From assembly GCA_002399815.1 (NCBI GenBank), contig DHEJ01000003.1, forward strand, positions 28,440-92,439: a DNA stretch of 64,000 nucleotides, in the 5' to 3' direction. Of the stretch, positions 54,582 to 63,446 are shown piece by piece. The translations under genes and the position numbers were made by a program. Numbering within the stretch: position 1 is the stretch's first letter; each line of letters opens with the position of its first letter. The DNA comes from Acholeplasmataceae bacterium UBA4853. Its GTDB lineage: Bacteria > Bacillota_I > Bacilli_A > Acholeplasmatales > Acholeplasmataceae. A model generated the notes under the pieces. It saw only the letters and a list, made by a program, of their open reading frames with translations, did not search any database and was not told the origin of the DNA.

Positions 54582-54619
54582 AAACACTAATTCAATATGA
54601 TTGGTGTTTTTCTTTTTTT
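54582..54619. terminator. terminator shared by rsmH and the convergent fur-family gene
   Basis: AAACACTAAT (54582-54591) pairs with ATTGGTGTTT (54600-54609) with one G-U; a long T tract follows on the plus strand. The minus-strand stop at 54592 sits in the loop. Confidence 0.85.
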
Positions 54620-55023
54620 TTTGCAGAAACTAAGATTCGGATATATTCGATTTCATAATGTTTAAATACTGGATGACTAAAAATTGATTCATAAATTTCT
54701 GGATAATCAATTTCTCTAATCACGGATTCATTCGTTTGAGGGTCTTTTATGACCATGTGTAAATGAGAGTCATGTTGATGATATGGGTTATCAATACCTA
54801 AATCGTAGTATTTTGTTCCATCTAAATTAATTTCAATAACCATATTATTTTTGATGAAAAAATCAAGATTATTATAAAGTGTTGAAACATTCTTAAAACC
54901 TGCTTTAGAAAGTTCTTCGTATAGTTCTTTAAAGGTTAAGTGTCTATTCTTAAGAACCTCTAGTAAGGCTCTTCTTGTTTTAGTAAAACGTTGATTTTCT
55001 TGAATCATCACTTTAGGCTTCAT
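54592..55023 (-). CDS. Fur-family (PerR/Fur-like) regulator without cysteines
   Basis: A 143-residue regulator. The winged helix is QRFTKTRRALLEVLKN, LTFKELYEELSKAGFKNVSTLYNNLDFF (about 29-56), and TKYYDLG leads into the metal-binding part HQHDSHLHMVIKD (about 82-94), which keeps His and Asp ligands for the regulatory site. The two CxxC motifs that hold structural zinc are absent; there is no Cys in the protein. It could respond to metal or peroxide, but the class cannot be set. Start ATG has GGAGAT upstream; overlaps the previous gene by 11 bases. Confidence 0.88.
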   Translation of the reverse strand: MKPKVMIQENQRFTKTRRALLEVLKNRHLTFKELYEELSKAGFKNVSTLYNNLDFFIKNNMVIEINLDGTKYYDLGIDNPYHQHDSHLHMVIKDPQTNESVIREIDYPEIYESIFSHPVFKHYEIEYIRILVSAKKKEKHQSY

Positions 55024-55783
55024 TTTGGATCTCCTCTTTGTAATCAGAATGTAGATAGAAATACTCTGACATAATCTGATGGACTTTATCTTTTATTTGA
55101 ACTTGAGTTTCATGCTTACTTTCATATCGAGTGATTTCGACTGGTGGAAGCACATGTAATTGGATTCTTGGTTTACGACTGATAAATCTTTGAAAAGCAT
55201 TTGGCTTCTTATAAATAAATACGAAAGGCATGATTTTGGCATCTGCATCTGTTGCAAATCTGAATGCACCACTTAAAAATTTTCTAATGCCTATATGATA
55301 TGGTTTGATCGATGCTTCAGGCATTACCAAGACTGGTGTTTTCTTAGAAAGTTCATCTTTAAGTTCTTTAAGGAATTTGACCATATGATCTTTCGTTTCT
55401 GGTATTGGAATACCACCTGCTGCACGTAGGATTTTACCAGCTAGTGGTAAGCCTAGATTAGATTGTAGCATAGTAACATATATTTTTCTAGGGAAAATTA
55501 ATGAACCAACCCAAATAGCATCCATGACATGCATGTGGTTAGAAACTAAGATATAACGGTCATCTTTGAGATGCTTTAAATGTTTCTTACCTTTAATGCG
55601 AAGACCTCTAAAAAATATCCCATAAAAGTAAAATAAGGTGATTTTCATTAATAAAACCGTTAAAAATGATAAGAACTTAAAAAAAGGATTCTGATTAAAA
55701 AACGTATAATCCTTTTTTAATTTAACGGGTTTTACTTTAATTACTTGATAATCGTGCTGATTGTCTTGACTGTCTTTATTCAT
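55013..55783 (-). CDS. lysophospholipid (1-acylglycerol-3-phosphate) acyltransferase-like protein
   Basis: A 256-residue PlsC-family enzyme. One N-terminal membrane helix (about 36-56) precedes the H-x4-D motif NHMHVMD (about 82-88). The glycerol-phosphate-binding motif usually read as PEGTRS is PEASIKPY here (about 155-162), and the later VFIYKKPNAF matches the VPVxI position. The altered second motif suggests a different acceptor or acyl donor from classic PlsC. First gene of a two-gene minus-strand unit with the Fur-family gene. Confidence 0.85.
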   Translation of the reverse strand: MNKDSQDNQHDYQVIKVKPVKLKKDYTFFNQNPFFKFLSFLTVLLMKITLFYFYGIFFRGLRIKGKKHLKHLKDDRYILVSNHMHVMDAIWVGSLIFPRKIYVTMLQSNLGLPLAGKILRAAGGIPIPETKDHMVKFLKELKDELSKKTPVLVMPEASIKPYHIGIRKFLSGAFRFATDADAKIMPFVFIYKKPNAFQRFISRKPRIQLHVLPPVEITRYESKHETQVQIKDKVHQIMSEYFYLHSDYKEEIQNEA

Positions 55784-55894
55784 AAATTTTCCTTTTATGC
55801 TTATTCATAAAAATTATAACATTATTTATATAAATAATCACACAAATATATAATGAAAAGTAATGATATGGTTTTAAATAAAAGTTAAATGGGG

Positions 55895-55910
55895 TATCAC
55901 GTGATATAAT
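55895..55910 (+). promoter_or_regulatory. extended -10 and 12-base palindrome upstream of nadD
   Basis: TGA-TATAAT (55902-55910) is a perfect extended -10. It overlaps the perfect palindrome TATCACGTGATA (55895-55906), a candidate operator for the nadD-nadE-mnmA-recD2 operon. Confidence 0.55.
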
Positions 55911-55933
55911 AAATATGAAAAGGTGATATAAAT

Positions 55934-56500
55934 ATGGTACTTGTTTATGGTGGAAGTTTCAATCCGCCTTCAAAGGCACATGAGTTAATTTTAAGTCAAT
56001 TAATTGAAACATATAATCCGAATAAAGTCATTATTGTACCCGTTGGAGATGCTTATGGTTGGAAACATAACTTAACATCTTTTTTTCATCGTTATAACAT
56101 GGTTAATTTAATGTTAGGTTCTTATAAAAATGTTGAAATTTCAAGTTTGGAAAATAGTTTAGAGTTTAAAGGTACTTTCCAAACACTCAACGAATTAAGT
56201 CAAACATATGAAGATATATACTTTGTTTTAGGCACTGATCATCTTGAGACTTTAACAAAATGGATTGATTATGAAAAGCTATTAAAAACTTATGGATTTA
56301 TTATTATTAATCGAAGTGATTATAAATTAGATGTTTCATTATTTGAGAAGTATCATACAAAATATCATGTGATGCAGTTCGATAGTATAATCAGTAGTTC
56401 TAGAATTAGACTTAATGTAGAAATGAATAAAAATGATTTAAACCCTCATGTGTATCAATATATTAAGAAAAATCATTTGTATCAAGAGGCTAAAAAATGA
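55934..56500 (+). CDS. nadD: nicotinate-nucleotide adenylyltransferase
   Basis: A 188-residue nucleotidyltransferase joining nicotinate mononucleotide and ATP in NAD synthesis. YGGSFNPPSKAHELIL (about 5-20) is the GSFDPxHxGH-type motif, VPVGDAYGWKH follows, FVLGTDHLETLTKW is the substrate region and SIISSSRIRL (about 154-163) is the ISSTxIR motif. Stop and start of nadE overlap (ATGA), so the last two steps of NAD synthesis are co-translated. Confidence 0.94.
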   Translation: MVLVYGGSFNPPSKAHELILSQLIETYNPNKVIIVPVGDAYGWKHNLTSFFHRYNMVNLMLGSYKNVEISSLENSLEFKGTFQTLNELSQTYEDIYFVLGTDHLETLTKWIDYEKLLKTYGFIIINRSDYKLDVSLFEKYHTKYHVMQFDSIISSSRIRLNVEMNKNDLNPHVYQYIKKNHLYQEAKK

Positions 56501-58347
56501 CAAAATATGGATTCTTAAAAATTTCACTTGCAACTCCTAAAATTACGGTTGGTAACCCACTTTTAAACGTGGAACCTATTTTAGAGATTCTTGATCAGAA
56601 TCAATCAGGATTGGTGTTATTTCCAGAACTAACCTTAACAGGATATACTTCAGGGGATTTGTTTTATCAAAGTGATTATTTAAACAAGGCAGTTGAAGCG
56701 TTAAAAAGAATCATGCATGAAACAACCTATAAAGGTGTTTATGTATTAGGAATGCCTTTAAAAATTATGGATGTGTTATATAATACTGCAGTCATTATTC
56801 AAGATAAAGTGATTAAAGGGGTTGTACCTAAATACTTTTTACCAAATTCTAAAGAGTTTTATGAGAAAAGATGGTTCCAATCGGGTCATCAGATGCATGT
56901 GAATAAGATCAAACTTTTAAACCAAGAAGTTTTATTTGGTAAGATGATTTTTAAAGATGATGTCAATGATATATCATTTGGTGTTGAAGTTTGTCAAGAT
57001 ATGTGGGCAATTCAAACACCAGGTGATGAGTTATCATTATCAGGGGCAATGATGATGTTGAATTTATCAGCCTCAACAGAAAGTGTTGGTAAACCACAAA
57101 CTAGAAAATTAACTGTTAAAGAATCATCTAGAAAACATATGGGGGCATATTTATATACCTCAAGTGGTCCAACTGAATCGACAACGGATGTTGTATTCTC
57201 ATCTCATAAACTAGCTGCTAGTTTAGGTGAGTTGATTGATGAATCTAGTTTATTTGAAAATACCGAGCTCTTAACATTTGATTTAGATCTTGAAGCAATC
57301 AGATTTCAAAGACGTATTGATTCAACATTTAGAGATGAACAACTCTTTCAACATACCTCTATACCAAGAGTTGCAGTAAGTTTTAAAGAAGTAGCACATT
57401 ATGTTTTTGAAAAACCATTAAATAAACAACCTTTCTTACCTAAGTCAGATGACTTAGATGCATATAAATTAGCCAATGAATTACAAATTCAAGGACTTAC
57501 TCAAAAGTTTGTCCATATGCCTAATTTAAAGCTCGTTGTTGGTATATCAGGAGGCTTAGATAGTGCCTTAGCATTACTGGTTGCACATCAAACATTTAAA
57601 AGACTAAATAAAGATTTAAAAGATATTATTGCTGTAACAATGCCTTCATCAGTAACTAAAAATGATACCCTTGATGATGCTTTAATGCTTATGGAAAAGT
57701 TAGGCGTTACCGTTTTAACTAAGCCAATAAAAGAACAAGTAGACCTACATTTAAAAAGTTTAAATCATGAAGTTAAAGATGATATTACTTATGAAAATGC
57801 ACAGGCAAGAATTAGAACACTTATCTTAATGGATTTAGCAAATAAATATGGTGGTTTTGTTTTAGGTACTGGAGATATGAGTGAGATTGCATTAGGATGG
57901 ATGACATTTAATGGTGATCATATGAGTATGTATGATATTAATGCGGGTTTGACTAAAACCTGGGTAAAGTCCCTCATTTCATATCATATGAATCATGCGT
58001 ATCAAGATTTAAAAGATGTACTTAAAAATATATTAGAAAGACCGATTTCACCAGAATTAAAAGATGATCAGAAAACCGAAGATGTCATAGGAAAATATGA
58101 AATTAATGATTTTATGTTGTATCATTTCTTAATTAACGGTGCAGATGAAAAAAAGGCTGCTTGGTTGGTTAAACACACATTTGGTTTAGACGAGGTTGAA
58201 TCTAAGCTTTATGCTCAAAGATTCTTTAATCGTTTCTTTAGCCAACAATTCAAAAGACAACCGATGCCTGAAGGACCAAAGATTTTACAAACATCACTTT
58301 CACCAAGAAGTGAGTTAAGATTACCTTCGGAGATTAAAAGAAAGTAG
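56497..58347 (+). CDS. nadE: glutamine-dependent NAD+ synthetase (two-domain)
   Basis: A 616-residue enzyme with an N-terminal glutaminase and C-terminal synthetase. The nitrilase-type triad is Glu in FPELTLTGY (about 41-49), Lys in VPKYFLPNSKEFYEKRWF (about 110-127) and Cys in GVEVCQDMW (about 162-170). The synthetase P-loop is GISGGLDSALALLVA (about 350-364), with GTGDMSEIALGWMTFNGDHM further on. Full length; it can use glutamine as nitrogen donor. Ten bases before mnmA. Confidence 0.95.
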   Translation: MTKYGFLKISLATPKITVGNPLLNVEPILEILDQNQSGLVLFPELTLTGYTSGDLFYQSDYLNKAVEALKRIMHETTYKGVYVLGMPLKIMDVLYNTAVIIQDKVIKGVVPKYFLPNSKEFYEKRWFQSGHQMHVNKIKLLNQEVLFGKMIFKDDVNDISFGVEVCQDMWAIQTPGDELSLSGAMMMLNLSASTESVGKPQTRKLTVKESSRKHMGAYLYTSSGPTESTTDVVFSSHKLAASLGELIDESSLFENTELLTFDLDLEAIRFQRRIDSTFRDEQLFQHTSIPRVAVSFKEVAHYVFEKPLNKQPFLPKSDDLDAYKLANELQIQGLTQKFVHMPNLKLVVGISGGLDSALALLVAHQTFKRLNKDLKDIIAVTMPSSVTKNDTLDDALMLMEKLGVTVLTKPIKEQVDLHLKSLNHEVKDDITYENAQARIRTLILMDLANKYGGFVLGTGDMSEIALGWMTFNGDHMSMYDINAGLTKTWVKSLISYHMNHAYQDLKDVLKNILERPISPELKDDQKTEDVIGKYEINDFMLYHFLINGADEKKAAWLVKHTFGLDEVESKLYAQRFFNRFFSQQFKRQPMPEGPKILQTSLSPRSELRLPSEIKRK

Positions 58348-58356
58348 AATATTAGA

Positions 58357-59484
58357 TTGAAAAAGAAAGTATTAATTGGGCTATCTGGTGGTGTAGACTC
58401 TTCTGTCGCAGCATATTTATTATTAAAAGATGGATATGATGTTGAAGCAGTATTTATGCGTAATTGGGATAGTGCAACCAACATGGATTTTAAAGGTAAT
58501 CCGACATTATATGATGAAACTTGTGAACAAGAAAAAGATTATCAAGATGCTAAACTTGTTGCTGATAAACTAGGTATTATTTTACATAGAGTTGATTTTA
58601 TTCATGAATATTGGGATCGTGTTTTTTCTTATTTTATTGATGAATATAATAAGAATAGAACACCTAACCCAGATGTATTATGTAATAACGAAATTAAATT
58701 TAAAGCTTTTGTTGATTATAGTGAAAAGTTTAATCCTGATTATATTGCTATGGGTCATTATGCAAGAATTGACCATAGTAAAGAAGAATCTGTTTTATTA
58801 CGTGCATTTGATCAAAATAAAGATCAAACCTATTTCTTATCACAATTAAAAACCGAACAGTTAAGAAAAGTTTTATTTCCAATTGGTCATTTACCAAAGA
58901 GTGAAGTTAGAAAAATAGCGAAAGAGGCTGGATTAATTACAGCTGATAAGAAAGATTCTACAGGTATTTGTTTTATTGGAGAAAGACATTTTAATGAATT
59001 TCTAGCAAATTACTTACCTGCTAAAGAAGGTGATATGCGTCGTTTAGATCAAACATTTATTAAAAAGCATTATGGTTTAATGAATTATACGATTGGTCAA
59101 AGAAAAGGTTTAGGTATTGGTGGTTCTGATCAAACAACAGATGCTTGGTTTGTTGTAGGTAAAGACTTAAAAACAAACACTTTATATGTAGAACCTGGTT
59201 TTGATCATCCATATTTATATTCAGATAAAGCACTTATTACTGAAGTAAAATGGCGTGGAAAAAAAGAATCCAAGAAATATACAGCTAAATTTAGATATCG
59301 TCAAGAAGATCAAGATGTTACTTTAACATGGATTGATGATGAAACCTTTGTAGTTGAATACCCACAAAAGATTAGAGCAGTAACTCCTGGTCAGGTTTGT
59401 GCTATTTATGAAGGTGAAGTGTGTATTGGATCTGGATTTATTAGTGAAGTATTTTATCAAAACGAAAAAAGATTATATAGCTAA
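58357..59484 (+). CDS. mnmA: tRNA-specific 2-thiouridylase MnmA
   Basis: A 375-residue enzyme that thiolates U34 of tRNAs for Lys, Glu and Gln. P-loop GLSGGVDSSVAAYLL (about 6-20), MRNWD, the first catalytic Cys in NPDVLCNNEIKF (about 105), AMGHYARI, DQTYFLSQL, the second catalytic Cys in DSTGICFIGER (about 206) and GLMNYTIGQRKGLGIGG. Full length. The start is TTG at 58357 with a poor ribosome binding site; no better start exists. One-base overlap with recD2. Confidence 0.95.
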   Translation: MKKKVLIGLSGGVDSSVAAYLLLKDGYDVEAVFMRNWDSATNMDFKGNPTLYDETCEQEKDYQDAKLVADKLGIILHRVDFIHEYWDRVFSYFIDEYNKNRTPNPDVLCNNEIKFKAFVDYSEKFNPDYIAMGHYARIDHSKEESVLLRAFDQNKDQTYFLSQLKTEQLRKVLFPIGHLPKSEVRKIAKEAGLITADKKDSTGICFIGERHFNEFLANYLPAKEGDMRRLDQTFIKKHYGLMNYTIGQRKGLGIGGSDQTTDAWFVVGKDLKTNTLYVEPGFDHPYLYSDKALITEVKWRGKKESKKYTAKFRYRQEDQDVTLTWIDDETFVVEYPQKIRAVTPGQVCAIYEGEVCIGSGFISEVFYQNEKRLYS

Positions 59485-61718
59485 TGTCAGAAGTCATCAA
59501 AGGGTATGTCAAATCATATATATATAAAAACGATGAGAATGGATATTCGATCGCGAAATTAGAAACCAACACACATGAAACAGTGACGATTGTTGGTTAT
59601 TTTCCGCTTTTAAATGAAGAATTAGAGTATGAATTTACAGGTGAAATGATTAGTCATGCTAAATACGGGAAACAGTTTAAAGTGACTAAGTTTGACCGGA
59701 TTGAAGATATATCTGAAAGTGGTTTAGTTAAATATTTGTCAAGTGATTATTTTACTGGGATTGGTCCTAAAACAGCTCAAAAGATAGTAGATTTACTAGG
59801 TAATAAAGCAATCGAAATGATTTTAGAAGATGATTTAGTTTTATCAAGTATTCTAAATCCAATCAAACGCGTTCGATTAAAAAAAGAAATCATTAAACAT
59901 CATTTAGAACATTCTATTTTCATTAAATTATTAGACTTTGGTCTGACCTCTAAAATAGCTTCTAAACTGTATAAATCATATGGTAATGAAACTATAGAAA
60001 AATTAGAAGAAGATCCTTATCGTTTAATGTATGAAATTGATGGTTTTGGATTTATTAAATCTGCAGATATTGCAGATAAATTAGGTATTTCAAAAACCGA
60101 TATTAGGTCATTAAAGGCAGCAGTTGTTTATGCACTTGAACAAACTGCATTTGGTGATGGAGATCTATATTTAGATTATGAGTTATTATCAAACAAAGTT
60201 TCTAGATTACTCAATGTAGAAGTGAATTATCAAAGCGCTATAGATGAACTGATTTTAGAAGGTAAAATTAAGTATGAATCACCAAATTACTTTTTATCAT
60301 CTGTCTATGATGCAGAGATTCATATTGCTAAAAGAATATTGGAGATTAATTCTCATAAAGTTGATCAAATTGATGAAGATTTATTGTCTTTAATGCTTTC
60401 TCAAATCTCACTTCAAAAGTCAATTGACTATACTGAAAAGCAGATAGAAGCGATTATTAAAGCGATGAATGAACCAATTACTATTATTACAGGTGGTCCA
60501 GGTACTGGAAAGACAACATTAATTGATGGGTTATTAAATCTTTATGCAAACTACTATAAATTAAATTTAAAAAGTCCTGAAACTAAAAACGATATAGCTT
60601 TAATGGCACCAACAGGTAGAGCTTCTAAACGAATGAAAGAATTACTGAAATTTGATGCTAGAACTATTCATAGTCATTTAGGTTATGATTTTGATAGAAC
60701 ACCTAAATTTGATAGATTTGATCCTTTACCACAAAAATTAATCATAATTGATGAAGCATCAATGATTGATATATTTTTAATGAGACGATTAATTGAGTCG
60801 ATTAAAGATGGGAGTCGAATCGTCATTGTTGGAGATAAAGATCAACTACCTTCAGTTGGACCTGGTTATGTTCTAGGTGATTTAATAGAATCTAAGGTTG
60901 TTCCAGTAATTTATTTAAATGAAATTCACCGACAAGCTAAAAATTCACACATTATTAAATTATCTAACAGTATTAATAATCAAGCATTAACTCAGGATGA
61001 CTTAACGAGTCATGAGGATGTCATCTTTTATAAAGGTGATGCAGGCGATATTAAAAAAGTCATTTTAAATCAAATATCTGGAGCATTAAAAAAAGGATAT
61101 GATTTAATGGATGACATTCAAGTTTTAATCCCACTTTACAAAGGCGACTTAGGAATTGATTTAATGAACAAAGAGATTCAAAAACAGTTTAATCCAAATT
61201 TTGGTAAATCCTTATCGATGACATATGGAGATAAGATTTATTATGAGAACGATAAAGTCATTCAACTTCAAAATGATCGAGATAAACAAATCATGAATGG
61301 TGATATTGGTAAGATTACAAAGATTTATAAAAATGAAAAAGAAGTACTTAACATGGATGTTAAATTTGATGAGCATGTAGTGACTTTTGAAACATCTGAT
61401 TTAGAAAATCTGAATCTAGCTTATGTCATTTCGATTCATAAATCTCAAGGTTCTGAGTATAAAATTGTGTTTTTACCGATTATTCGAAGTTATTTACATA
61501 TGTTAAAGAAGGAATTGATTTATACAGCAATTACAAGAGCTAAACAATTCTTATTAATATTAGGTGATATGAATTTACTTCAATATGCATCGAATCAATT
61601 AGTTTCTAAAAGAAATACGAAACTCATAGAAAGACTAAAAAGTGATCAAAAAGAGTTGGATAATAAAGAAGAAGCACTCGATGAAACAAGTACTTTAAGT
61701 CCATATGATTTTATGTAA
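59484..61718 (+). CDS. recD2: RecD2-type ATP-dependent DNA helicase
   Basis: A 744-residue superfamily 1B helicase. N-terminal OB-like domain (1-75), helix-hairpin-helix region with FTGIGPKTAQKIVDLLG (about 91-107) and DPYRLMYEIDGFGFIKSADIADKLG, then Walker A GGPGTGKTTLIDG (about 337-349), MAPTGRASKRM, LIIDEASMID, VGDKDQLPSVGPG, EIHRQ and the C-terminal SIHKSQGSEYKIV and YTAITRAKQFLLI. It is the RecBC-independent type found in Gram-positives. Terminator follows. Confidence 0.94.
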   Translation: MSEVIKGYVKSYIYKNDENGYSIAKLETNTHETVTIVGYFPLLNEELEYEFTGEMISHAKYGKQFKVTKFDRIEDISESGLVKYLSSDYFTGIGPKTAQKIVDLLGNKAIEMILEDDLVLSSILNPIKRVRLKKEIIKHHLEHSIFIKLLDFGLTSKIASKLYKSYGNETIEKLEEDPYRLMYEIDGFGFIKSADIADKLGISKTDIRSLKAAVVYALEQTAFGDGDLYLDYELLSNKVSRLLNVEVNYQSAIDELILEGKIKYESPNYFLSSVYDAEIHIAKRILEINSHKVDQIDEDLLSLMLSQISLQKSIDYTEKQIEAIIKAMNEPITIITGGPGTGKTTLIDGLLNLYANYYKLNLKSPETKNDIALMAPTGRASKRMKELLKFDARTIHSHLGYDFDRTPKFDRFDPLPQKLIIIDEASMIDIFLMRRLIESIKDGSRIVIVGDKDQLPSVGPGYVLGDLIESKVVPVIYLNEIHRQAKNSHIIKLSNSINNQALTQDDLTSHEDVIFYKGDAGDIKKVILNQISGALKKGYDLMDDIQVLIPLYKGDLGIDLMNKEIQKQFNPNFGKSLSMTYGDKIYYENDKVIQLQNDRDKQIMNGDIGKITKIYKNEKEVLNMDVKFDEHVVTFETSDLENLNLAYVISIHKSQGSEYKIVFLPIIRSYLHMLKKELIYTAITRAKQFLLILGDMNLLQYASNQLVSKRNTKLIERLKSDQKELDNKEEALDETSTLSPYDFM

Positions 61719-61724
61719 AAAAAT

Positions 61725-61754
61725 AATGCCTTAATATCTAGGCATTGTTTTTTT
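61725..61754. terminator. bidirectional terminator between recD2 and the minus-strand hydrolase
   Basis: AATGCCT (61725-61731) pairs with AGGCATT (61740-61746); T runs follow on both strands. The minus-strand gene stops inside it. Confidence 0.85.
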
Positions 61755-62468
61755 CTTAGAGAATAACCAATCAAGTAATCCTGGTTCTTCATAGGCTTTA
61801 TTCCATACACCATGTCCGGTATTGTTATATAAAGTATATTTAACATCGGCACCAAGTTGATCTAGTAGATGATAAGCTTTATCAAATTTTTCATAATTTA
61901 CAACTGGGTCATCAGATGAGTGGAATAACCAAAGTGGTGTTCTTTTTAATGTCTGAATTTCGGATAAATCAAGCGTTCCACAAATGGATATGGCAGCAGC
62001 GAATTTGTTAGGGTATCTGGTAATATAATCAATAGTTGTAACACCACCCATAGATAATCCACCAATATAGAAGTACTGAGGATCTAACTTATATTGTTTT
62101 TCAATTTCATTTTCTATAAAATCATTTAATAAAAGTTGAATTGGTGTGGTTGTATTTGTTTTATATTGATAGGTACCCATTAAGGTGTCTTCTAGAGAAA
62201 CAATACGTTCATTTTCTGGTATTTGAGGTGCAATGATTATTGTTTCTTTACCATATATTGGATGATCAATGATATATTCTAATAATTTAGCATTGTTGTT
62301 GACATGGGATAAACCATCGTTACCACGTTCGCCAGCACCATGTAAAAAGATAAAAAGTTTATTTTTTTTCCTTTTAGACTTTGGTACATAAACTCGGTAT
62401 AGTAATGGTGAACTATGGATCGATTCATTTTTATAAGTTTCTAATTTCATATAATCAGTTAATTTCAT
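61731..62468 (-). CDS. alpha/beta hydrolase (esterase, prolyl-oligopeptidase-like/PHB-depolymerase-like)
   Basis: A 245-residue serine hydrolase. FIFLHGAGERGNDGLSHV (about 39-56) is the oxyanion motif of Esterase-D/phospholipase-carboxylesterase types with HGAGERG. The nucleophile is the Ser in IGGLSMGGVTT (about 143-153), the acid the Asp in HSSDDPVVNYE and the base the His in TGHGVWNKAY. No signal peptide. It overlaps pheA by four bases (ATGA). Confidence 0.85.
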   Translation of the reverse strand: MKLTDYMKLETYKNESIHSSPLLYRVYVPKSKRKKNKLFIFLHGAGERGNDGLSHVNNNAKLLEYIIDHPIYGKETIIIAPQIPENERIVSLEDTLMGTYQYKTNTTTPIQLLLNDFIENEIEKQYKLDPQYFYIGGLSMGGVTTIDYITRYPNKFAAAISICGTLDLSEIQTLKRTPLWLFHSSDDPVVNYEKFDKAYHLLDQLGADVKYTLYNNTGHGVWNKAYEEPGLLDWLFSKKKTMPRY

Positions 62469-63292
62469 TTGTATACTCCTAATAGTTTCATATTGAGATT
62501 CTTATTTTGATGGATTGTTTTTAGTAATTGATCTAAAGTATTTCCATTGACATCAACTTCCAGAAAGAATTCATAAGCATTTAATGTATTCATTTTAGGT
62601 CTTGAGATGATTGATTTTAAGTTGATGTTTAATTCTGTAAAGTAACTAAGTAAGTGATAGAGTAATCCTGGCTTATCTATGGTTGGTGATAATGAGATTA
62701 AAGCCTTATAGTCAATGTTTAAATCAGGGGAGATTTGATTTTTACCAATTAAGATGAATCTTGTTTGATTGGTGAGCTGATCTTCTATATGATGAATTGT
62801 TAATTGGTAAAAGGATTTGACTAAATGTGAAGGAATAACTGCTGCCGTATGTTTGGGATTTTTAAGATGTAAGGCTAATGATTGTGAATTTGAATCGGTA
62901 ATAACAAATTTTAAGTGTTTATAATGAAAAAAGAAATCTAAACATTGGTTTTTAGTTTTAAATTGCACATATACTGTTTCAATATCCTCAAGTGATGCTT
63001 CATTTGAAACCAGAGAAAATGTGATAGGTAAATTCAATTCAGAGATAATAAAGGCATTGGATATATTGAGTAAATCAAGCGTTCTTTGGATATAACCATC
63101 AATTGAGTTTTCAATCGGTAAAACTAAATAATCGGCAGTTTTAAATCCATGAAAACAATAATCGATACTGGGTTCATAAGTGATTTTAACTTGAAGATTA
63201 AGTTGTTTTATAAATTTTTTAGCAGCAATTTCTGAATATGTTCCAGAAGGTCCTAATGTAATGAGTTTTTTCACTTTTTTATCCTTTTTCAT
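62465..63292 (-). CDS. pheA: prephenate dehydratase
   Basis: A 275-residue enzyme converting prephenate to phenylpyruvate for phenylalanine synthesis. The start LITLGPSGTYSEIAAKKF (about 10-27), PIENSIDGYIQRTLDLL (about 78-94), the catalytic TRF in NQTRFILIGK (about 174-183) and a C-terminal ACT domain (about 195-270) with KPGLLYHLLSYFTELNINL and SRP are all present. The ACT domain normally gives feedback inhibition by phenylalanine. No other aromatic pathway gene is here. Weak ribosome binding site. Confidence 0.93.
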   Translation of the reverse strand: MKKDKKVKKLITLGPSGTYSEIAAKKFIKQLNLQVKITYEPSIDYCFHGFKTADYLVLPIENSIDGYIQRTLDLLNISNAFIISELNLPITFSLVSNEASLEDIETVYVQFKTKNQCLDFFFHYKHLKFVITDSNSQSLALHLKNPKHTAAVIPSHLVKSFYQLTIHHIEDQLTNQTRFILIGKNQISPDLNIDYKALISLSPTIDKPGLLYHLLSYFTELNINLKSIISRPKMNTLNAYEFFLEVDVNGNTLDQLLKTIHQNKNLNMKLLGVYK

Positions 63293-63396
63293 GTTGTAGA
63301 TTAATCTTCTGACTTTTTAACAAACAAACTAAAATCATATAATTATTACATTCATTTTACCATATTTTACCGTAAAAAAGCATATCTATGGAAATT

Positions 63397-63417
63397 ATTT
63401 CGAATTCGAAATATAAT
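63397..63417 (+). promoter_or_regulatory. MhqR-box-like palindrome and -10 before the dioxygenase gene
   Basis: ATTTCGAATTCGAAAT (63397-63412) is a perfect 16-base palindrome; it runs directly into TATAAT (63412-63417). It shares the core CGAATTCG with the operator of the quinone-sensing MarR-type repressor MhqR of B. subtilis, whose targets include ring-cleaving dioxygenases. Confidence 0.7.
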
Positions 63418-63446
63418 GATACTATAAGAAAAAAGGAAGTGGACTT

